Origin: Alcanivorax sp.
GTDB lineage: Bacteria; Pseudomonadota; Gammaproteobacteria; Pseudomonadales; Alcanivoracaceae
NCBI RefSeq assembly: GCF_002726155.1
Contig: NZ_PBSH01000023.1
Coordinates: forward strand, 1 to 55,080
Length of the DNA stretch: 55,080 bases
Direction: 5' to 3'
In this document: positions 1 through 10,017 of the stretch, in pieces
Layout of the letters: the number at the start of each line of letters is the position of its first letter
Position numbering within the stretch: the first letter of the stretch is position 1
The notes under the pieces: model-generated
Database searches by the model: none
Told to the model about the DNA's origin: nothing
The model's input: only the letters and a program-made list of their open reading frames with translations
Program-made: the position numbers and the translations under genes

Positions 1-62
1 GGATTCGAACCAGCGACCAATTGGTTAAAAGCCAACTGCTCTACCAACTGAGCTAACGACCC
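1..62 (-). tRNA. tRNA-Lys (anticodon TTT), 3' end outside window
   Basis: Read on the minus strand, the 5' end is GGGTCGTTAGCTC at 62 and the sequence runs through the D arm, anticodon arm and T loop (GGTTCGAATCC) before the window ends. The anticodon loop is C-TTTT-AA at 31-25, with anticodon TTT at 29-27. The sequence is almost that of E. coli tRNA-Lys. It lies just downstream of queC, a common arrangement after the tol-pal block. The 3' acceptor strand is missing only because the window starts here. Confidence 0.95.
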
Positions 63-134
63 GCTCCCGAAGGAGGCGCAAATAATACGGATTTATTTCT
101 GGGTGACAAGGGGTTAACCGAAATTTTTTCCGCT

Positions 135-803
135 TTATTGATAGTTTGTTGGATCTTTAACCAATGCATCGGCGAAGCCTTGGCTGCGCAAGCGGCAACT
201 GTCGCATTTGCCACAGGCATTGCCATTCTCGTCAGCCTGATAGCAGGACACCGTGAGCCCGTAATCCAGCCCCAGCGCGACCCCCTGTTGAATAATCTGC
301 GCCTTGCTCAGGTGCATCAACGGGGTCTCGACCTGCATCGGCCGGCCTTCCACCCCCGCCTTGGTGGCCAGATTGGCCATGGACTGGAACGCCTCGATAA
401 ACGCCGGGCGGCAATCCGGATAACCGGAATAATCCACCGCATTCACGCCAATAAAAATGGCTTGAGCATCAACCACTTCCGCCAGACCTAGCGCCAACGA
501 CAGAAATACCGTGTTACGCGCCGGCACATAGGTCACCGGGATGCCCTCGCCGCCATCTTCCGGCACATCAATGGAATGATCGGTCAGGGCGGAGCCGCCA
601 ATATTGCCCATACCCAGCTCAATCACACGATGACTCAAGGCCCCCAGCGCCCCGGAAACCTGCACCGCCGCATCCAGCTCCGAGCGGGTGCGCTGGCCAT
701 AATCAAAGGCGATGGTATGGCATTCATAGCCCTGATCTCGTGCGATGGCCAGGCAAGTGGCAGAATCGAGGCCACCGGACAGCAACACCACGGCTTTTTT
801 CAT
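135..803 (-). CDS. queC: 7-cyano-7-deazaguanine synthase QueC
   Basis: QueC converts 7-carboxy-7-deazaguanine to preQ0 with ATP and ammonia in queuosine biosynthesis; it is cytosolic. The 222-residue protein has the PP-loop SGGLDS at residues 9-14 and a C-terminal zinc site with four cysteines at about 187, 197, 200 and 203 (the CGKC-DSC cluster). Length is normal for the family. It follows queE, which makes its substrate, by 66 bases on the same strand, so the two are probably one unit at the end of the tol-pal cluster. No clear terminator hairpin is seen between its stop and the tRNA-Lys gene. Confidence 0.97.
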   Translation of the reverse strand: MKKAVVLLSGGLDSATCLAIARDQGYECHTIAFDYGQRTRSELDAAVQVSGALGALSHRVIELGMGNIGGSALTDHSIDVPEDGGEGIPVTYVPARNTVFLSLALGLAEVVDAQAIFIGVNAVDYSGYPDCRPAFIEAFQSMANLATKAGVEGRPMQVETPLMHLSKAQIIQQGVALGLDYGLTVSCYQADENGNACGKCDSCRLRSQGFADALVKDPTNYQ

Positions 804-817
804 GGCAGGCTCCTTAA

Positions 818-873
818 TTACTCGTTACTTGAAGGTTCTGAGGCTTCTGCGTCAGGCCTCGGACGTCTATCAA
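818..873. repeat. Possible decayed 7-base array in the queE-queC gap
   Basis: Two near-identical heptamers, TTACTCG (818) and TTACTTG (825), are followed in the same 7-base register by units resembling the GCGTCAG / GCCTCCG words of the 51.3 kb array, for example TCTGCGT (846), CAGGCCT (853) and CGGACGT (860). It occupies most of the gap between the queC start and the queE stop. The match is weak, and it is listed only because stronger arrays of the same type occur elsewhere in the window. Confidence 0.35.
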
Positions 874-1511
874 CGCCCCCGGGCATCATTCCAAAGATAC
901 TTATGCAGTTGTAACTGAAAGCGCACAGGCAGACGGTCCGCGACAATCCAGTCCGCCAGATCCCCCGGTGCCAGACCGTCCTGCACCGGCGAAAACAGCA
1001 CATCGCTGACCCGTTTATGCAGCTGGTGTTGATCCAACATGAAGCGCGCCCAGTCATAATCCTTGCGGTCCGCCAGCACGAACTTCACCTGATGGTGCGC
1101 CTTGAGCAGGGGGATGTTCTCCAGACGATTGTTGTGCTGTTCCCCGGAGCCTGGCGCCTTGAGGTCCATGACCACTGAAACGCGCTCATCCACTTCGGCA
1201 ATATCCATGGCACCACCGGTTTCCAGACTCACCTGGTAACCGTCATCACACAGCGCCGTGAGCAACGGCAGGCAGTTCGGCTGGGCCAGCGGTTCGCCAC
1301 CGGTCACCGTCACATAGTGCGCCCCATGGGCCGCCACCTGCTCGCGAATCGCCACCAAGGTCCATTTCTCCCCACCGGAAAAGGCATACTCCGTATCACA
1401 CCAGACACAGCGCTGCGGGCAGCCGGTCAGGCGCACGAATACCGTCGGGCAACCCACGGTGCGGGATTCACCCTGTAGGGAATGGAAAATTTCGGTAAGA
1501 CGGAGTTCCAC
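870..1511 (-). CDS. queE: 7-carboxy-7-deazaguanine synthase QueE
   Basis: QueE is a radical-SAM enzyme that contracts the ring of 6-carboxytetrahydropterin to 7-carboxy-7-deazaguanine. The 213-residue protein begins MELRLTEIFHSLQGE, which is the family N-terminus, and carries the iron-sulfur cluster motif C31-x3-C35-x2-C38 in the context TGCPQRCVWCD. A glycine-rich SAM-binding segment (VTGGEPLAQ) follows. It precedes queC on the same strand. Its stop codon lies inside a weak 7-base periodic stretch (818-873). Confidence 0.96.
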   Translation of the reverse strand: MELRLTEIFHSLQGESRTVGCPTVFVRLTGCPQRCVWCDTEYAFSGGEKWTLVAIREQVAAHGAHYVTVTGGEPLAQPNCLPLLTALCDDGYQVSLETGGAMDIAEVDERVSVVMDLKAPGSGEQHNNRLENIPLLKAHHQVKFVLADRKDYDWARFMLDQHQLHKRVSDVLFSPVQDGLAPGDLADWIVADRLPVRFQLQLHKYLWNDARGR

Positions 1512-1566
1512 AACATCTCCTGAGGGCCCCTTAATCGTCGGTTGGGGCGGAAATGCGCGGATTCTA

Positions 1567-1603
1567 TCACCTTTGCCGGCCTCTGTGCCGCCGGTAAAGG
1601 TGA
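1567..1603 (-). terminator. Hairpin just downstream of cpoB
   Basis: Arms TCACCTTTGCCGGC (1567-1580) and GCCGGTAAAGGTGA (1590-1603) pair over 14 bases with one G-T wobble and a 9-base loop. It lies 11 bases past the cpoB stop. No run of T follows on the minus strand, so it may be an attenuating or RNA-stabilising hairpin rather than a full intrinsic terminator. Confidence 0.55.
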
Positions 1604-1613
1604 CAGGAAGGTG

Positions 1614-2378
1614 TTACGGGTTGAGCTGGTCCAGCAGGCTCTTGGCCTGGCCGGCTTCGCTGCTATCCGGGTATTGCTTGATCAGCTTGTGCAGATTGAC
1701 CTTGGCGGGCGAAACCTCACCGGCCTTGGCCTGCATGACAGCCAGGATATAGAGGCTTTTCGGGGCCTTGCTATGCTCCGGGTAATCGTCAGCCACCGCC
1801 TGAAAATGGCCTTCCGCCTTCTTCAAGTCCGGCTCTTTCTGGTCACTGTATAGCTTACCCGCCCAGAAATGGGCGTTGGCCCGGGACATTCCCTGCGGGA
1901 ATTCCCCCAAATACGCCTCGAAACCGGCAATGGCACCCTTGAAGTCACCACCGACCAATTTGTCCTTGGCGGCATTGTAGGCGGCACGGTCCGCTTCCGG
2001 GTCATTATCCCCTTCAGCGCCGTCCTCTGGCTGCTCGGTCTGTCCCCGTTCAGCCAGCGTATTAATTCGGGTATCCAGATCCAGATAACGCTCACGTTCG
2101 GCTTCCTTGAGAGTGGAAAGCTCGTGGCGCAGCTCTTCCAGCTGACCCTGCAGCTGCTGAATCTGTTCTTCAAACTGTTGCTGCTGTTGCATCAACACCA
2201 TCAACCCATCCTCGTTCACCGCAGCAGACGGTGTAGAGGTATTGCGCATTTGGGATTGCGCCTGGGCGAGGCTGCGCTCTTCAACGGCCAGCGGCCCAGT
2301 GCTCTGTGCATGCGCACAGAACACCAGGGAGCTGAGCATCGCGCCTGCGAGCAGGCGCGCTGTCATCACTACCTTCAT
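1614..2378 (-). CDS. cpoB: Cell division coordinator CpoB (YbgF)
   Basis: CpoB is a periplasmic protein that links Tol-Pal constriction to peptidoglycan synthesis by PBP1B. The 254-residue protein has a signal peptide ending near AHAQS (about residue 25), a glutamine-rich coiled coil at about 60-110 that forms trimers in the family, an acidic linker, and C-terminal TPR repeats from about 130. It begins 3 bases after the pal stop. Two starts, Met1 and Met5, are both possible; Met1 was kept. Confidence 0.94.
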   Translation of the reverse strand: MKVVMTARLLAGAMLSSLVFCAHAQSTGPLAVEERSLAQAQSQMRNTSTPSAAVNEDGLMVLMQQQQQFEEQIQQLQGQLEELRHELSTLKEAERERYLDLDTRINTLAERGQTEQPEDGAEGDNDPEADRAAYNAAKDKLVGGDFKGAIAGFEAYLGEFPQGMSRANAHFWAGKLYSDQKEPDLKKAEGHFQAVADDYPEHSKAPKSLYILAVMQAKAGEVSPAKVNLHKLIKQYPDSSEAGQAKSLLDQLNP

Positions 2379-2381
2379 GCC

Positions 2382-2954
2382 TTACGGACGGCCGGACAGG
2401 TAGTTGATTTCTACGCGGCGGTTCTTGGCCCAGTCCATTTCACCGTGGCCAAAGGCTGCCGGCTTCTCTTCACCGTAGGAAACGATTTCCAGCTGTGAAG
2501 AAGCAACACCCTGTACGCGCAGGAACTTCTCTACCGCTTTGGAACGACGCTCGGACAGAGCAACGTTGTATTCACGGGTACCGCGCTCATCAGCGTGACC
2601 TTCCAGACGAATTTTCGCGTTAGCGTTGTTCTTCAGGTAGGTCGCGTGGGCACGCAGAGTTTCGAAAGCCGCAGCCGGAACGGTGTTGCTGTCGAACGCG
2701 AAGTAGATAACGCGAGAATCGGTAGTACCGTCGTAGTTGGACGGATGGTTGTAGAAGTTGTCAGCAGTCAGCGGGATGCTGCTGGTGTCCGGCTTAACCG
2801 GCTCTGACGGCTCAACCGGAGTGACCGGAGAAGTGTCAGTCTGCTGAGACATGTTGTCAGTCGCAGAAGAATCGTCTTCAGTCGGGGTGCTGGAACAGGC
2901 TGCCAGGGCAGCTGCCAGCACAATGGCAAACAGCGGGTTAAGTAATGAACGCAT
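2382..2954 (-). CDS. pal: Peptidoglycan-associated lipoprotein Pal
   Basis: Pal is the outer-membrane lipoprotein that anchors the Tol system to peptidoglycan. The 190-residue protein has a lipoprotein signal with lipobox LAAC (Cys20), a Thr/Ser/Pro-rich spacer to about residue 60, and an OmpA-like peptidoglycan-binding domain with the motif GHADERGTREYN. The start has a good ribosome site (AGGAG, 8 bases upstream). It lies between tolB and cpoB in the usual order. Confidence 0.97.
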   Translation of the reverse strand: MRSLLNPLFAIVLAAALAACSSTPTEDDSSATDNMSQQTDTSPVTPVEPSEPVKPDTSSIPLTADNFYNHPSNYDGTTDSRVIYFAFDSNTVPAAAFETLRAHATYLKNNANAKIRLEGHADERGTREYNVALSERRSKAVEKFLRVQGVASSQLEIVSYGEEKPAAFGHGEMDWAKNRRVEINYLSGRP

Positions 2955-2999
2955 GCGAAAAGCTCCTATAATTTCCTAGTATTGGACTCCGAGAACCAC

Positions 3000-4322
3000 T
3001 CAGAGGAACGGCGACCATGCCGGTTCTCTGACTTCCCCTTCCTTCGACGGCAGCTCAACTTTCACTCTGCCATCGATGGATACGGCTTCCAGAACCCCCG
3101 TTCCCCCGTGTTGCGTCCCGTAAATTACCATACTTCCATTGGGTGCAACACTGGGCGATTCATCCATATCGGTGCGGGTCACAATATTGAATGTGCCGCG
3201 CTGGAGGTCCTGCACACCGACATTGAAATTTCCATTTCGTCGATGCACATAAACGAGATAGCGGCCATCGGGGGTCACATCCGAGCGCGCATTATAGGCG
3301 CCCTGGAACGAAACCCGCCGGACCGACTTATCATTTATGTTCAGTTTATAAATCTGTGGGCCACCGGAACGGCTGGAGGTAAACACCAGGTGTTCGCCAT
3401 CGGGCAACCAACGCGGCTCGGTATCAATGCCGTAATTGTTGGTTAACCGGGTCAGCCCTTTGGTGGACAGATTTAGCATATAAATTTCGGGATTACCGTC
3501 ACGCGACAGCGTCAGAGCCAACTTCTGGCCATCCGGCGACCAGTCCGGGGCACCGTTGATGCCACTGAAACTGGACACTTTTTCGCGCTCGGTGGTCGCC
3601 AGGCTGTGAATATAAATGGCCGGGCGCCCCTGATCTTCAAACGATACGTAAGCAATTTTCCTGCCATCCGGCGACCAGGTAGGGCTCATAATGGGCTCTT
3701 TACTGCGCAGGATCGTGGTGACCCGGTGCCCATCAGCATCCGCATACTGGAGCTGGTAGGGGTTGGAATCATGGCGATTGTGCGTCACATAAAGGATCTT
3801 GGTGGAGAAGGCGCCGGGAATGCCGGTGAGCTGCTCATAAATACGATCACTGATGGCATGGGCCACATCACGCAGCTGCGACTCAGGCGGGCGATAGGTT
3901 TCCGACATCAGCTTTTTCTGCCGGGCAACATCAAACAGCGCATAACTGACTTCGTAGCCACCGGTCTCCTGGCGCTTCATGCTGCCAGTGATCACATACT
4001 CCGTGCCCAGCACCTTGAAGTCCCGGTAAATCATTTCCTGCTCGTTGCGCGGGCGACTGAGCATGTCTTCCGCTGGCAACGGCTTGAACTGGCCGCTGCG
4101 ATGCAGGTCGGCCTGAATGATTTCGGACACATCTTCCGGCGCATTTTGCGCACCATCAAAGGGCACGACAGCAATCGGCACCGCGTCCACGCGCCCTTCT
4201 GTTACCTTGATCAGCAACTCTGCCTGGGCATTTACCATCCACAGGGCTGCCATCAGGGCGATACTGATTTGTGTCCACACTTTGCGTTTACAGGTTTGCT
4301 GCATCCTTAACACACCTATCAT
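3000..4322 (-). CDS. tolB: Tol-Pal system beta-propeller protein TolB
   Basis: TolB is a periplasmic protein that binds Pal and the TolA C-terminal domain. After a signal peptide (cleavage near NAQAE, about residue 35) there is an alpha/beta domain and then a six-blade propeller with repeated SPDG motifs ([31 protein letters not shown]). The start at 4322 overlaps the tolA stop in an ATGA and has GGAG 7 bases upstream. An internal Met7 (4304) would give a more typical signal peptide; the coupled start is preferred. Confidence 0.95.
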   Translation of the reverse strand: MIGVLRMQQTCKRKVWTQISIALMAALWMVNAQAELLIKVTEGRVDAVPIAVVPFDGAQNAPEDVSEIIQADLHRSGQFKPLPAEDMLSRPRNEQEMIYRDFKVLGTEYVITGSMKRQETGGYEVSYALFDVARQKKLMSETYRPPESQLRDVAHAISDRIYEQLTGIPGAFSTKILYVTHNRHDSNPYQLQYADADGHRVTTILRSKEPIMSPTWSPDGRKIAYVSFEDQGRPAIYIHSLATTEREKVSSFSGINGAPDWSPDGQKLALTLSRDGNPEIYMLNLSTKGLTRLTNNYGIDTEPRWLPDGEHLVFTSSRSGGPQIYKLNINDKSVRRVSFQGAYNARSDVTPDGRYLVYVHRRNGNFNVGVQDLQRGTFNIVTRTDMDESPSVAPNGSMVIYGTQHGGTGVLEAVSIDGRVKVELPSKEGEVREPAWSPFL

Positions 4323-5101
4323 TGTGCAACTCCAGGATCAAATTCGATCACCAGTGAGCGAAACTGTTCGTTAAACAACTGGCCATCCGGTACGGGTAAC
4401 GGGCTGGCCAGCTTGACGGCGTTCACGACCGATTCGTCGAAATCCGGATAACCACTGCTTTCTGCCACCGACACATTGATCACTTCACCGCCCGGGATCA
4501 TCTGTATTTTTACCCGCGTAGTGATGTCATCCCGGTTACGGTAATTGCCGGGAATCCGCCAGCGCTGCCCCACATGGGCGGCAATGGCATCGGTAAAACT
4601 GGCCACTTCGGCGTCAGCCTGGTCCGCGTTGCTGGCCGCTTCCTGATCGGGCTGATCGGACACCTTGCTCTGCCTGTCCATTTCCAGCTCTTCCTCGGCC
4701 AGCATTTCTTCCACACTCGGTGTATCAATGTCAGGCACTACCGGTTTTGGATCCGCTTTGGGCGCTGGCTTCGGGTCCGGCTTCTTCACCGGATCCGGTT
4801 TTTTTTCCGGCGCAGGCTTGGGTTTTGGCTCAGGCTTGGGCGTCGGTTTCGGCGCGGGCTTGGGCTTGGGCTTGGGCTTGGGTTTCGCAGCAGGCTTGGG
4901 CGTTGGCTTCACTTCCGTTTTCGGCTTCGCCACCGGTGCTTTCTGCTGCTTCGACCGCTCCACCATGGTGGCCTTTACATGGGGCGGCACCACCGGGGCC
5001 TTGTGCAGGGACGGGTCCGTGCTCCAGCTGAACACCAGCAACCCGAACACCAGCAGGTGGATAAACAGCGTGAACAGCAACCCAACGCGGCGATCACTCA
5101 T
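4319..5101 (-). CDS. tolA: Cell envelope protein TolA
   Basis: TolA spans the inner membrane and reaches across the periplasm to TolB and Pal, powered by TolQR. One transmembrane helix (about residues 7-26) is followed by a linker of lysine-proline repeats (about 55-125) and a C-terminal TonB/TolA-like domain (about 165-260). At 260 residues it is much shorter than E. coli TolA (421), and the linker is Pro-Lys rather than the Ala-Lys helix of E. coli. It overlaps tolR by 8 bases and tolB by 4. Confidence 0.93.
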   Translation of the reverse strand: MSDRRVGLLFTLFIHLLVFGLLVFSWSTDPSLHKAPVVPPHVKATMVERSKQQKAPVAKPKTEVKPTPKPAAKPKPKPKPKPAPKPTPKPEPKPKPAPEKKPDPVKKPDPKPAPKADPKPVVPDIDTPSVEEMLAEEELEMDRQSKVSDQPDQEAASNADQADAEVASFTDAIAAHVGQRWRIPGNYRNRDDITTRVKIQMIPGGEVINVSVAESSGYPDFDESVVNAVKLASPLPVPDGQLFNEQFRSLVIEFDPGVAQ

Positions 5102-5533
5102 TGCGTCCCTGCGGTTCCGTCACCAACCCGAGCTGGGAAATACCCGCTTCCTGTAACGCCCCCATCAGCGACACCACCCGGGCATAGGCCACGTTGCCAT
5201 CGCCTTCCACCAGAAACAGGGTGGACGGCTTGTGCTTGTGGATACGCAGCACATGGCCTTTCACGGTTTCCAGGCTGGAGGACTTCTGGCTGTCGCCACC
5301 CACATCAATGAAATAGCTGCCATCGGCGGTAACGGAAATGATCACCGGTTCGTTCTTGGTGGTATCAATGGGGTCGCTGTTGCTGTCCGGCAGGTCCACA
5401 TTGATGCCCTGAGTCATCATCGGCGCCGTGGCCATGAAGATCACCAGCAACACCAGCATCACATCGATGTAGGGCACCACGTTCATCTCGGCAACGAGCT
5501 TGCGCGGCACCCGTATCTTTACGCCGCTCATGC

Positions 5534-5537
<4 letters not shown>
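5094..5537 (-). CDS. tolR: Proton-channel component TolR
   Basis: TolR is an ExbD-family protein that, with TolQ, turns proton flow into TolA movement. The 147-residue protein has one N-terminal transmembrane helix carrying the essential acid, here Asp25 in VVPYIDVMLVLLVIF, and a periplasmic domain. Its start overlaps the tolQ stop by 4 bases and its end overlaps tolA, so translation is likely coupled through the operon. Confidence 0.96.
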
Positions 5538-6212
<675 letters not shown>

Positions 6213-6220
<8 letters not shown>

Positions 6221-6656
6221 GTAGCCCTTCTCCTTTGCTGGCCGCGCTAAATTTCTTATACAGTGCCGACGGAATCGCCGTCGGCTTCAAGGTATCGGCA
6301 CTCACGCAGGCGACTTTGATCTCCGCCTGGCAAATCAATGTTTCCGCCTTTCTCACCTGCTGATCAAACAGCAGCGTGGCCTTGCCCAGTTTTTTCAATG
6401 TGGCTGTCACGGTCAGCGCATCATCAATACGTGCCGGTTGGCGATACTGCACATTGGCGGAATGCACCACAAACTGAAAGTTTTCATCCGCCAGCGCATA
6501 GTGCTGATAGCCCAGCGTGCGCAGAAACTCGGTGCGCGCCCGCTCCATGAATTTCAGATAATTCACGTAATAAACAATGCCACCGGCATCAGTGTCTTCG
6601 ATGTAGACGCGCACAGGCAGGGTAAATTCCCCGTTTTCCTGATCTTTTTCAATCAT
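6213..6656 (-). CDS. ybgC: Tol-Pal-associated acyl-CoA thioesterase YbgC
   Basis: YbgC is a 4-hydroxybenzoyl-CoA-type hotdog thioesterase encoded at the head of tol-pal operons. The chosen start gives 147 residues beginning [11 protein letters not shown]; its ATG lies within the last codons of ruvB (8-base overlap), and family proteins start close to this point, so the longer reading to 6695 is rejected. The active-site motif [13 protein letters not shown] holds the catalytic Asp23; the histidine often seen after VVY is Tyr here. It overlaps tolQ by 8 bases. Confidence 0.93.
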
Positions 6657-7677
6657 TAAACAAATCACCGTCCTGCCGCGGACGCTGCAGGCCAAAATGT
6701 CGCCAGGCGTGGTTGGTCACCGCACGCCCGCGCGGGGTGCGCTGAATGAAGCCCTGCTGAATCAGGTAAGGCTCCACCACCTCTTCCAGGGTGCCGGAGT
6801 CTTCATTGAGCGCCGCCGCCAGGGATTCCAGCCCCACCGGCCCACCATCAAATTTATGCATGATCATATCCAGCAGGCGGCGATCGGTGCCATCCAGGCC
6901 ACAACTGTCCACTTCCAGCATATCCAGCGCCCGCTGAGCGATGTCTTCGGTAATACGCCCATCTCCCTTCACTTCGGCGTAATCGCGTACCCGCCGTAAC
7001 AGACGATTGGCAATACGCGGGGTCCCACGGGCCCGACGGGCCACTTCCCTGGCACCCGCCGTTTCGATAGGAATCGCCAGAATATCGCAGGCGCGGCTGA
7101 CAATGCCGGACAGGTCATCCACGGAATAGAATTCGAGGCGTTGCACAATGCCGAAGCGATCGCGCAATGGAGCGGTGAGCAAACCGGCGCGGGTGGTCGC
7201 CCCCACCAGGGTAAACGGCGGCAGGTCCAGCTTGATGGAACGCGCCGCCGGGCCTTCGCCGATCATGATATCCAGCTGATAGTCTTCCATGGCCGGGTAG
7301 AGAATTTCCTCTACCACCGGTGAGAGGCGGTGGATTTCATCCACGAAGAGCACGTCGCCCTCTTCCAGATTGGTCAGGATGGCGGCCAGATCCCCGGCTT
7401 TTTCCAGTACCGGCCCGGAGGTGGATTTCAGTTCGCAGCCCATTTCACGGGCAATAATGTGCGCAAGGGTCGTCTTGCCGAGACCCGGAGGACCAAAAAT
7501 AAGGGTGTGATCGAGCGCTTCATGGCGGCCACGCGCGGCATCAATGAAGATTTCCATGCGCTCGCTGACTTTCGCCTGCCCGTGATAATCCGCCAGGCTG
7601 GCTGGGCGAATGGCCCTGTCCTGCTGCTCTTCCTGGCTGCCAACCGCAGCCGCGGTAATGACTCGTTCGTTATCCAT
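6649..7677 (-). CDS. ruvB: Holliday junction branch-migration helicase RuvB
   Basis: RuvB is the AAA+ motor that drives Holliday-junction branch migration with RuvA. The protein has Walker [10 protein letters not shown], Walker B FVDEIHR, the sensor segment [10 protein letters not shown], and a C-terminal winged-helix domain ending in the DNA-binding [10 protein letters not shown] region. The ATG at 7677 (MDNERVI) gives 342 residues and aligns with known starts (QDRAIRP follows at about residue 20); a GTG at 7728 is in frame but would add a non-conserved extension. ybgC starts inside its end. Confidence 0.96.
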   Translation of the reverse strand: MDNERVITAAAVGSQEEQQDRAIRPASLADYHGQAKVSERMEIFIDAARGRHEALDHTLIFGPPGLGKTTLAHIIAREMGCELKSTSGPVLEKAGDLAAILTNLEEGDVLFVDEIHRLSPVVEEILYPAMEDYQLDIMIGEGPAARSIKLDLPPFTLVGATTRAGLLTAPLRDRFGIVQRLEFYSVDDLSGIVSRACDILAIPIETAGAREVARRARGTPRIANRLLRRVRDYAEVKGDGRITEDIAQRALDMLEVDSCGLDGTDRRLLDMIMHKFDGGPVGLESLAAALNEDSGTLEEVVEPYLIQQGFIQRTPRGRAVTNHAWRHFGLQRPRQDGDLFND

Positions 7678-7713
7678 GCCTGCGGCGGGTTTGCCTCTAC
7701 ATCGTTGAATGTC

Positions 7714-7793
7714 GCTAGCGTAGCGCACCCTGATACCGTACTGCTATTACTGTTATCACAAAGTGAGGGGCGGCATCAGGGTGCAGCGCTAGC
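7714..7793. repeat. Long imperfect inverted repeat in the ruvA-ruvB gap
   Basis: The left arm GCTAGCG plus GCACCCTGAT (7714-7734) pairs with the right arm ATCAGGGTGC plus GCGCTAGC (7775-7793), 17-18 pairs with a small bulge, around a loop of about 40 bases. The right arm includes the ruvA stop codon. It fills most of the 111-base gap and would be transcribed in the ruvCAB message. Its role is unknown. Confidence 0.7.
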
Positions 7794-8391
7794 GGGCCAG
7801 GCTTTTGAGCGCCTTGCGGATCAATTGTTCACTGCTCAGGTCATCTTCATCCGCCGCTTTGGCCACTGCCGCCGCTGCATCCTTGTTGCGATAGCCCAGC
7901 GCTTCCAGGGCAGCAATGGCATCACTGCGGGCATCATCGGGCTGACGGGTGTCCACCCGGCCAGGCAAACTCACCGGCCCGCCGTCGATTTTGTCGAGCC
8001 GATCGCTCATTTCGATGACCAACCGCTCTGCGGTCTTCTTGCCAATGCCCGGCACCTTTACCAACGAGGTGGTGTCCTGATCCTGAATACAGCGCGCCAG
8101 ACGATCCGCTTCAATGCCGGATAGGATCGCCAGGGCCATTTTCGGCCCGACTCCATTCACCTTGATCAAGGCGCGGAACAGCTCTCGCTCATAACGGTCG
8201 GCAAAACCGTACAGCAGCTGAGCGTCTTCTCGAACTACAAAATGGGTATGCAGGGTCAATTCTGCACCCGCGTCAGGCAGGTTATAGAACACGGTCATGG
8301 GCGCTTCCACTTCGTAGCCAACGCCGTTCACGTCCAGCAGCAGTACCGGGGGGCGTTTTTCCAGCAGGGTTCCGCGAAGTTGTCCGATCAT
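7789..8391 (-). CDS. ruvA: Holliday junction DNA-binding protein RuvA
   Basis: RuvA binds four-way junctions as a tetramer and loads RuvB. The 200-residue protein begins MIGQLRGTLLEK (OB-fold domain), has the helix-hairpin-helix segments VNGVGPKMAL and VPGIGKKTAERLV at about residues 75 and 110, and a C-terminal RuvB-binding domain (about 145-200) with ALGYRNKDA. It lies 40 bases after ruvC on the same strand. Confidence 0.97.
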   Translation of the reverse strand: MIGQLRGTLLEKRPPVLLLDVNGVGYEVEAPMTVFYNLPDAGAELTLHTHFVVREDAQLLYGFADRYERELFRALIKVNGVGPKMALAILSGIEADRLARCIQDQDTTSLVKVPGIGKKTAERLVIEMSDRLDKIDGGPVSLPGRVDTRQPDDARSDAIAALEALGYRNKDAAAAVAKAADEDDLSSEQLIRKALKSLAR

Positions 8392-8431
8392 GGGTTTATC
8401 CGTGTTGTTAAAGTGAGATTAAAGCGCACGC

Positions 8432-8950
8432 TTAACGAAGCCGCCCTCGTCTGACAGCCGTTGCACCGCCCATTCTGGCCAGAGAAACGCGCATATGCGC
8501 GTGACAGAGAGCGATAGCCAGCGCATCGGCGGCATCTTCCTGGGGGCGCTGCTCCAGCTTCAGAAGGTACTTCACCATTTCCCCCACCTGATTCTTTTCC
8601 GCCCCGCCTTTACCGACCACCGCCTGTTTCACCTGGCGAGCGGAATATTCAAACACCGGCACATGGGCCTGCATGACGGCAGCAATAGCCGCGCCCCGGG
8701 CCTGCCCCAGTTTCAGAGCGGAATCCGCATTGCGCGCCATAAAGACTTTTTCGATACTGACTTCCGCCGGCCCGAACTCTTTCACCACCTGATCAATGCC
8801 CGCGAATATTTCCCCCAGGCGCGGCGGGATCTCCTTGTGGGTGGTGGCAATGGTACCGAATGCCACAGCCCGGGAGCGATTCCCCACCTGCTCTACCAAC
8901 CCGTAACCAGTACGGCGCGAGCCGGGATCGATGCCTAAAATAAGCGCCAT
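8432..8950 (-). CDS. ruvC: Holliday junction resolvase RuvC
   Basis: RuvC cuts Holliday junctions at cognate sites. The start at 8950 gives 172 residues beginning [17 protein letters not shown], the exact family N-terminus; the in-frame extension to 9055 is rejected. Catalytic acids are seen as Asp8 (GIDPG), Glu in SIEKVF near residue 68, and two acids in [11 protein letters not shown] near 140. It heads ruvCAB, downstream of the strong hairpin that follows yebC. Confidence 0.96.
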   Translation of the reverse strand: MALILGIDPGSRRTGYGLVEQVGNRSRAVAFGTIATTHKEIPPRLGEIFAGIDQVVKEFGPAEVSIEKVFMARNADSALKLGQARGAAIAAVMQAHVPVFEYSARQVKQAVVGKGGAEKNQVGEMVKYLLKLEQRPQEDAADALAIALCHAHMRVSLARMGGATAVRRGRLR

Positions 8951-9104
8951 ATTTCTCTGACCGATAATAAAAAGACAGCTACCTGATAGCTGGCCCAGTT
9001 CTACCCGAGCACTGTCCAAATGTCCAGCAGGATAAAGAGATGCGTCACGCCACAAGCCCGGGAATAGATGGCGACTGGGTCCACGCAGCCACCATCAAAC
9101 GCCA

Positions 9105-9145
9105 GACAACAAAAAGCCCCGAGCGATTCGGGGCTTTTTGTTGTC
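9105..9145. terminator. Bidirectional terminator hairpin after yebC
   Basis: Perfect 18-base arms, left 9105-9122 and right 9128-9145, with a 5-base loop. The GC core GCCCCGA/TCGGGGC is flanked by A5 on one side and T5 on the other, so a U-tract follows the stem in either direction. It separates the yebC and ruvC transcription units. Confidence 0.9.
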
Positions 9146-9167
9146 CTCGCACCTAGACGTTAACCGC

Positions 9168-9914
9168 TTATTGCGACTCGTCTTCCGGCACCGGCCAGCT
9201 GGCGTTGGTGTAGACGTTTTGCACGTCATCCAGATCTTCCAGCATGTCGATCATCTTCTGCACCGTTTCAGCGGTGTCGGTGTCCATTTCCGCTTCCGTG
9301 GACGGGTGCATGGTAACTTCCGCCTCGGCAAACTCCAGCCCGGCCTCACGGAGGGCATCGACCACTTCACCAAAGCTCTTGTCCGGGGCAGTGGTCACGA
9401 CAAAGCCGTCGTCACCCACTTCTTCCACGTCTTCCGCACCGGCTTCGAGGGCCACTTCCATCAGCTTTTCTTCGTCCACACCCGGCTCGAAGAAGATCTC
9501 GCCGCGTTTGGTGAACAGGAACGCCACGGAGCCACTGGTGCCCAGGTTACCCGCAAACTTGGAAAAGGCATGGCGCACTTCGGCCACGGTACGGTTCACG
9601 TTGTCGGTCATGGTTTCTACCAGAACCGCCACGCCCCCCTTGCCGTAACCTTCGTAAGTGATTTCGTCCATGTTGCCGTCGTCATCACCACCGGCACCAC
9701 GCTTCACGGCCCGGTCGATGGTGTCGCGGGTCATGTTCTGGCCCAGCGCCTTGTCGATAGCCGCGCGCAGACGCGGATTATCGTTGGGTTCGCCGCCGCC
9801 CATCTTCGCGGCCACGGAGAGCTCACGAATCAGCTTGGTGAAAATCTTGCCGCGCTTGGCATCCTGGGCCGCCTTGCGGTGCTTGATGTTGGCCCACTTA
9901 CTATGTCCTGCCAT
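9168..9914 (-). CDS. yebC: YebC/PmpR-family protein (translation or DNA-binding regulator)
   Basis: The start at 9914 gives 248 residues beginning [14 protein letters not shown], the family signature, preceded by GGAGG 4 bases upstream; the longer reading to 9938 is rejected. Members are cytosolic three-domain proteins described as transcription regulators and, more recently, as factors that relieve ribosome stalling at proline stretches. It sits between aspS and ruvC in the conserved order. Confidence 0.95.
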   Translation of the reverse strand: MAGHSKWANIKHRKAAQDAKRGKIFTKLIRELSVAAKMGGGEPNDNPRLRAAIDKALGQNMTRDTIDRAVKRGAGGDDDGNMDEITYEGYGKGGVAVLVETMTDNVNRTVAEVRHAFSKFAGNLGTSGSVAFLFTKRGEIFFEPGVDEEKLMEVALEAGAEDVEEVGDDGFVVTTAPDKSFGEVVDALREAGLEFAEAEVTMHPSTEAEMDTDTAETVQKMIDMLEDLDDVQNVYTNASWPVPEDESQ

Positions 9915-9926
9915 ATTACCTCCGCC

Positions 9927-10005
9927 AGCACGCAGCACGCGTCACGCAACACATTTGCGGCACGCTTCTATGCGTGAAGCGTGCTGCGTGGTGCATGCCT
10001 GCGTC
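9927..10005. repeat. Inverted 7-base-period array between yebC and aspS
   Basis: The left arm has heptamers AGCACGC (9927 and 9934), GTCACGC (9941) and AACACAT (9948). The right arm has GCGTGAA (9972), GCGTGCT (9979), GCGTGGT (9986) and GCATGCC (9993). The arms are inverted versions of one ACGC-type word. It fills the gap between the aspS stop and the yebC ribosome site. GCGTGAA and GCGTGCT recur in swapped order in the 52.98 kb array. Confidence 0.75.
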
Positions 10006-10017
10006 TTTCTATCTATA

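Noticed and set aside
4574..5311. Arg/Gly-rich and Gly/Phe-rich open frames opposite tolA
   Set aside because: They are the complement of the Pro-Lys repeat region of tolA, not structural proteins.
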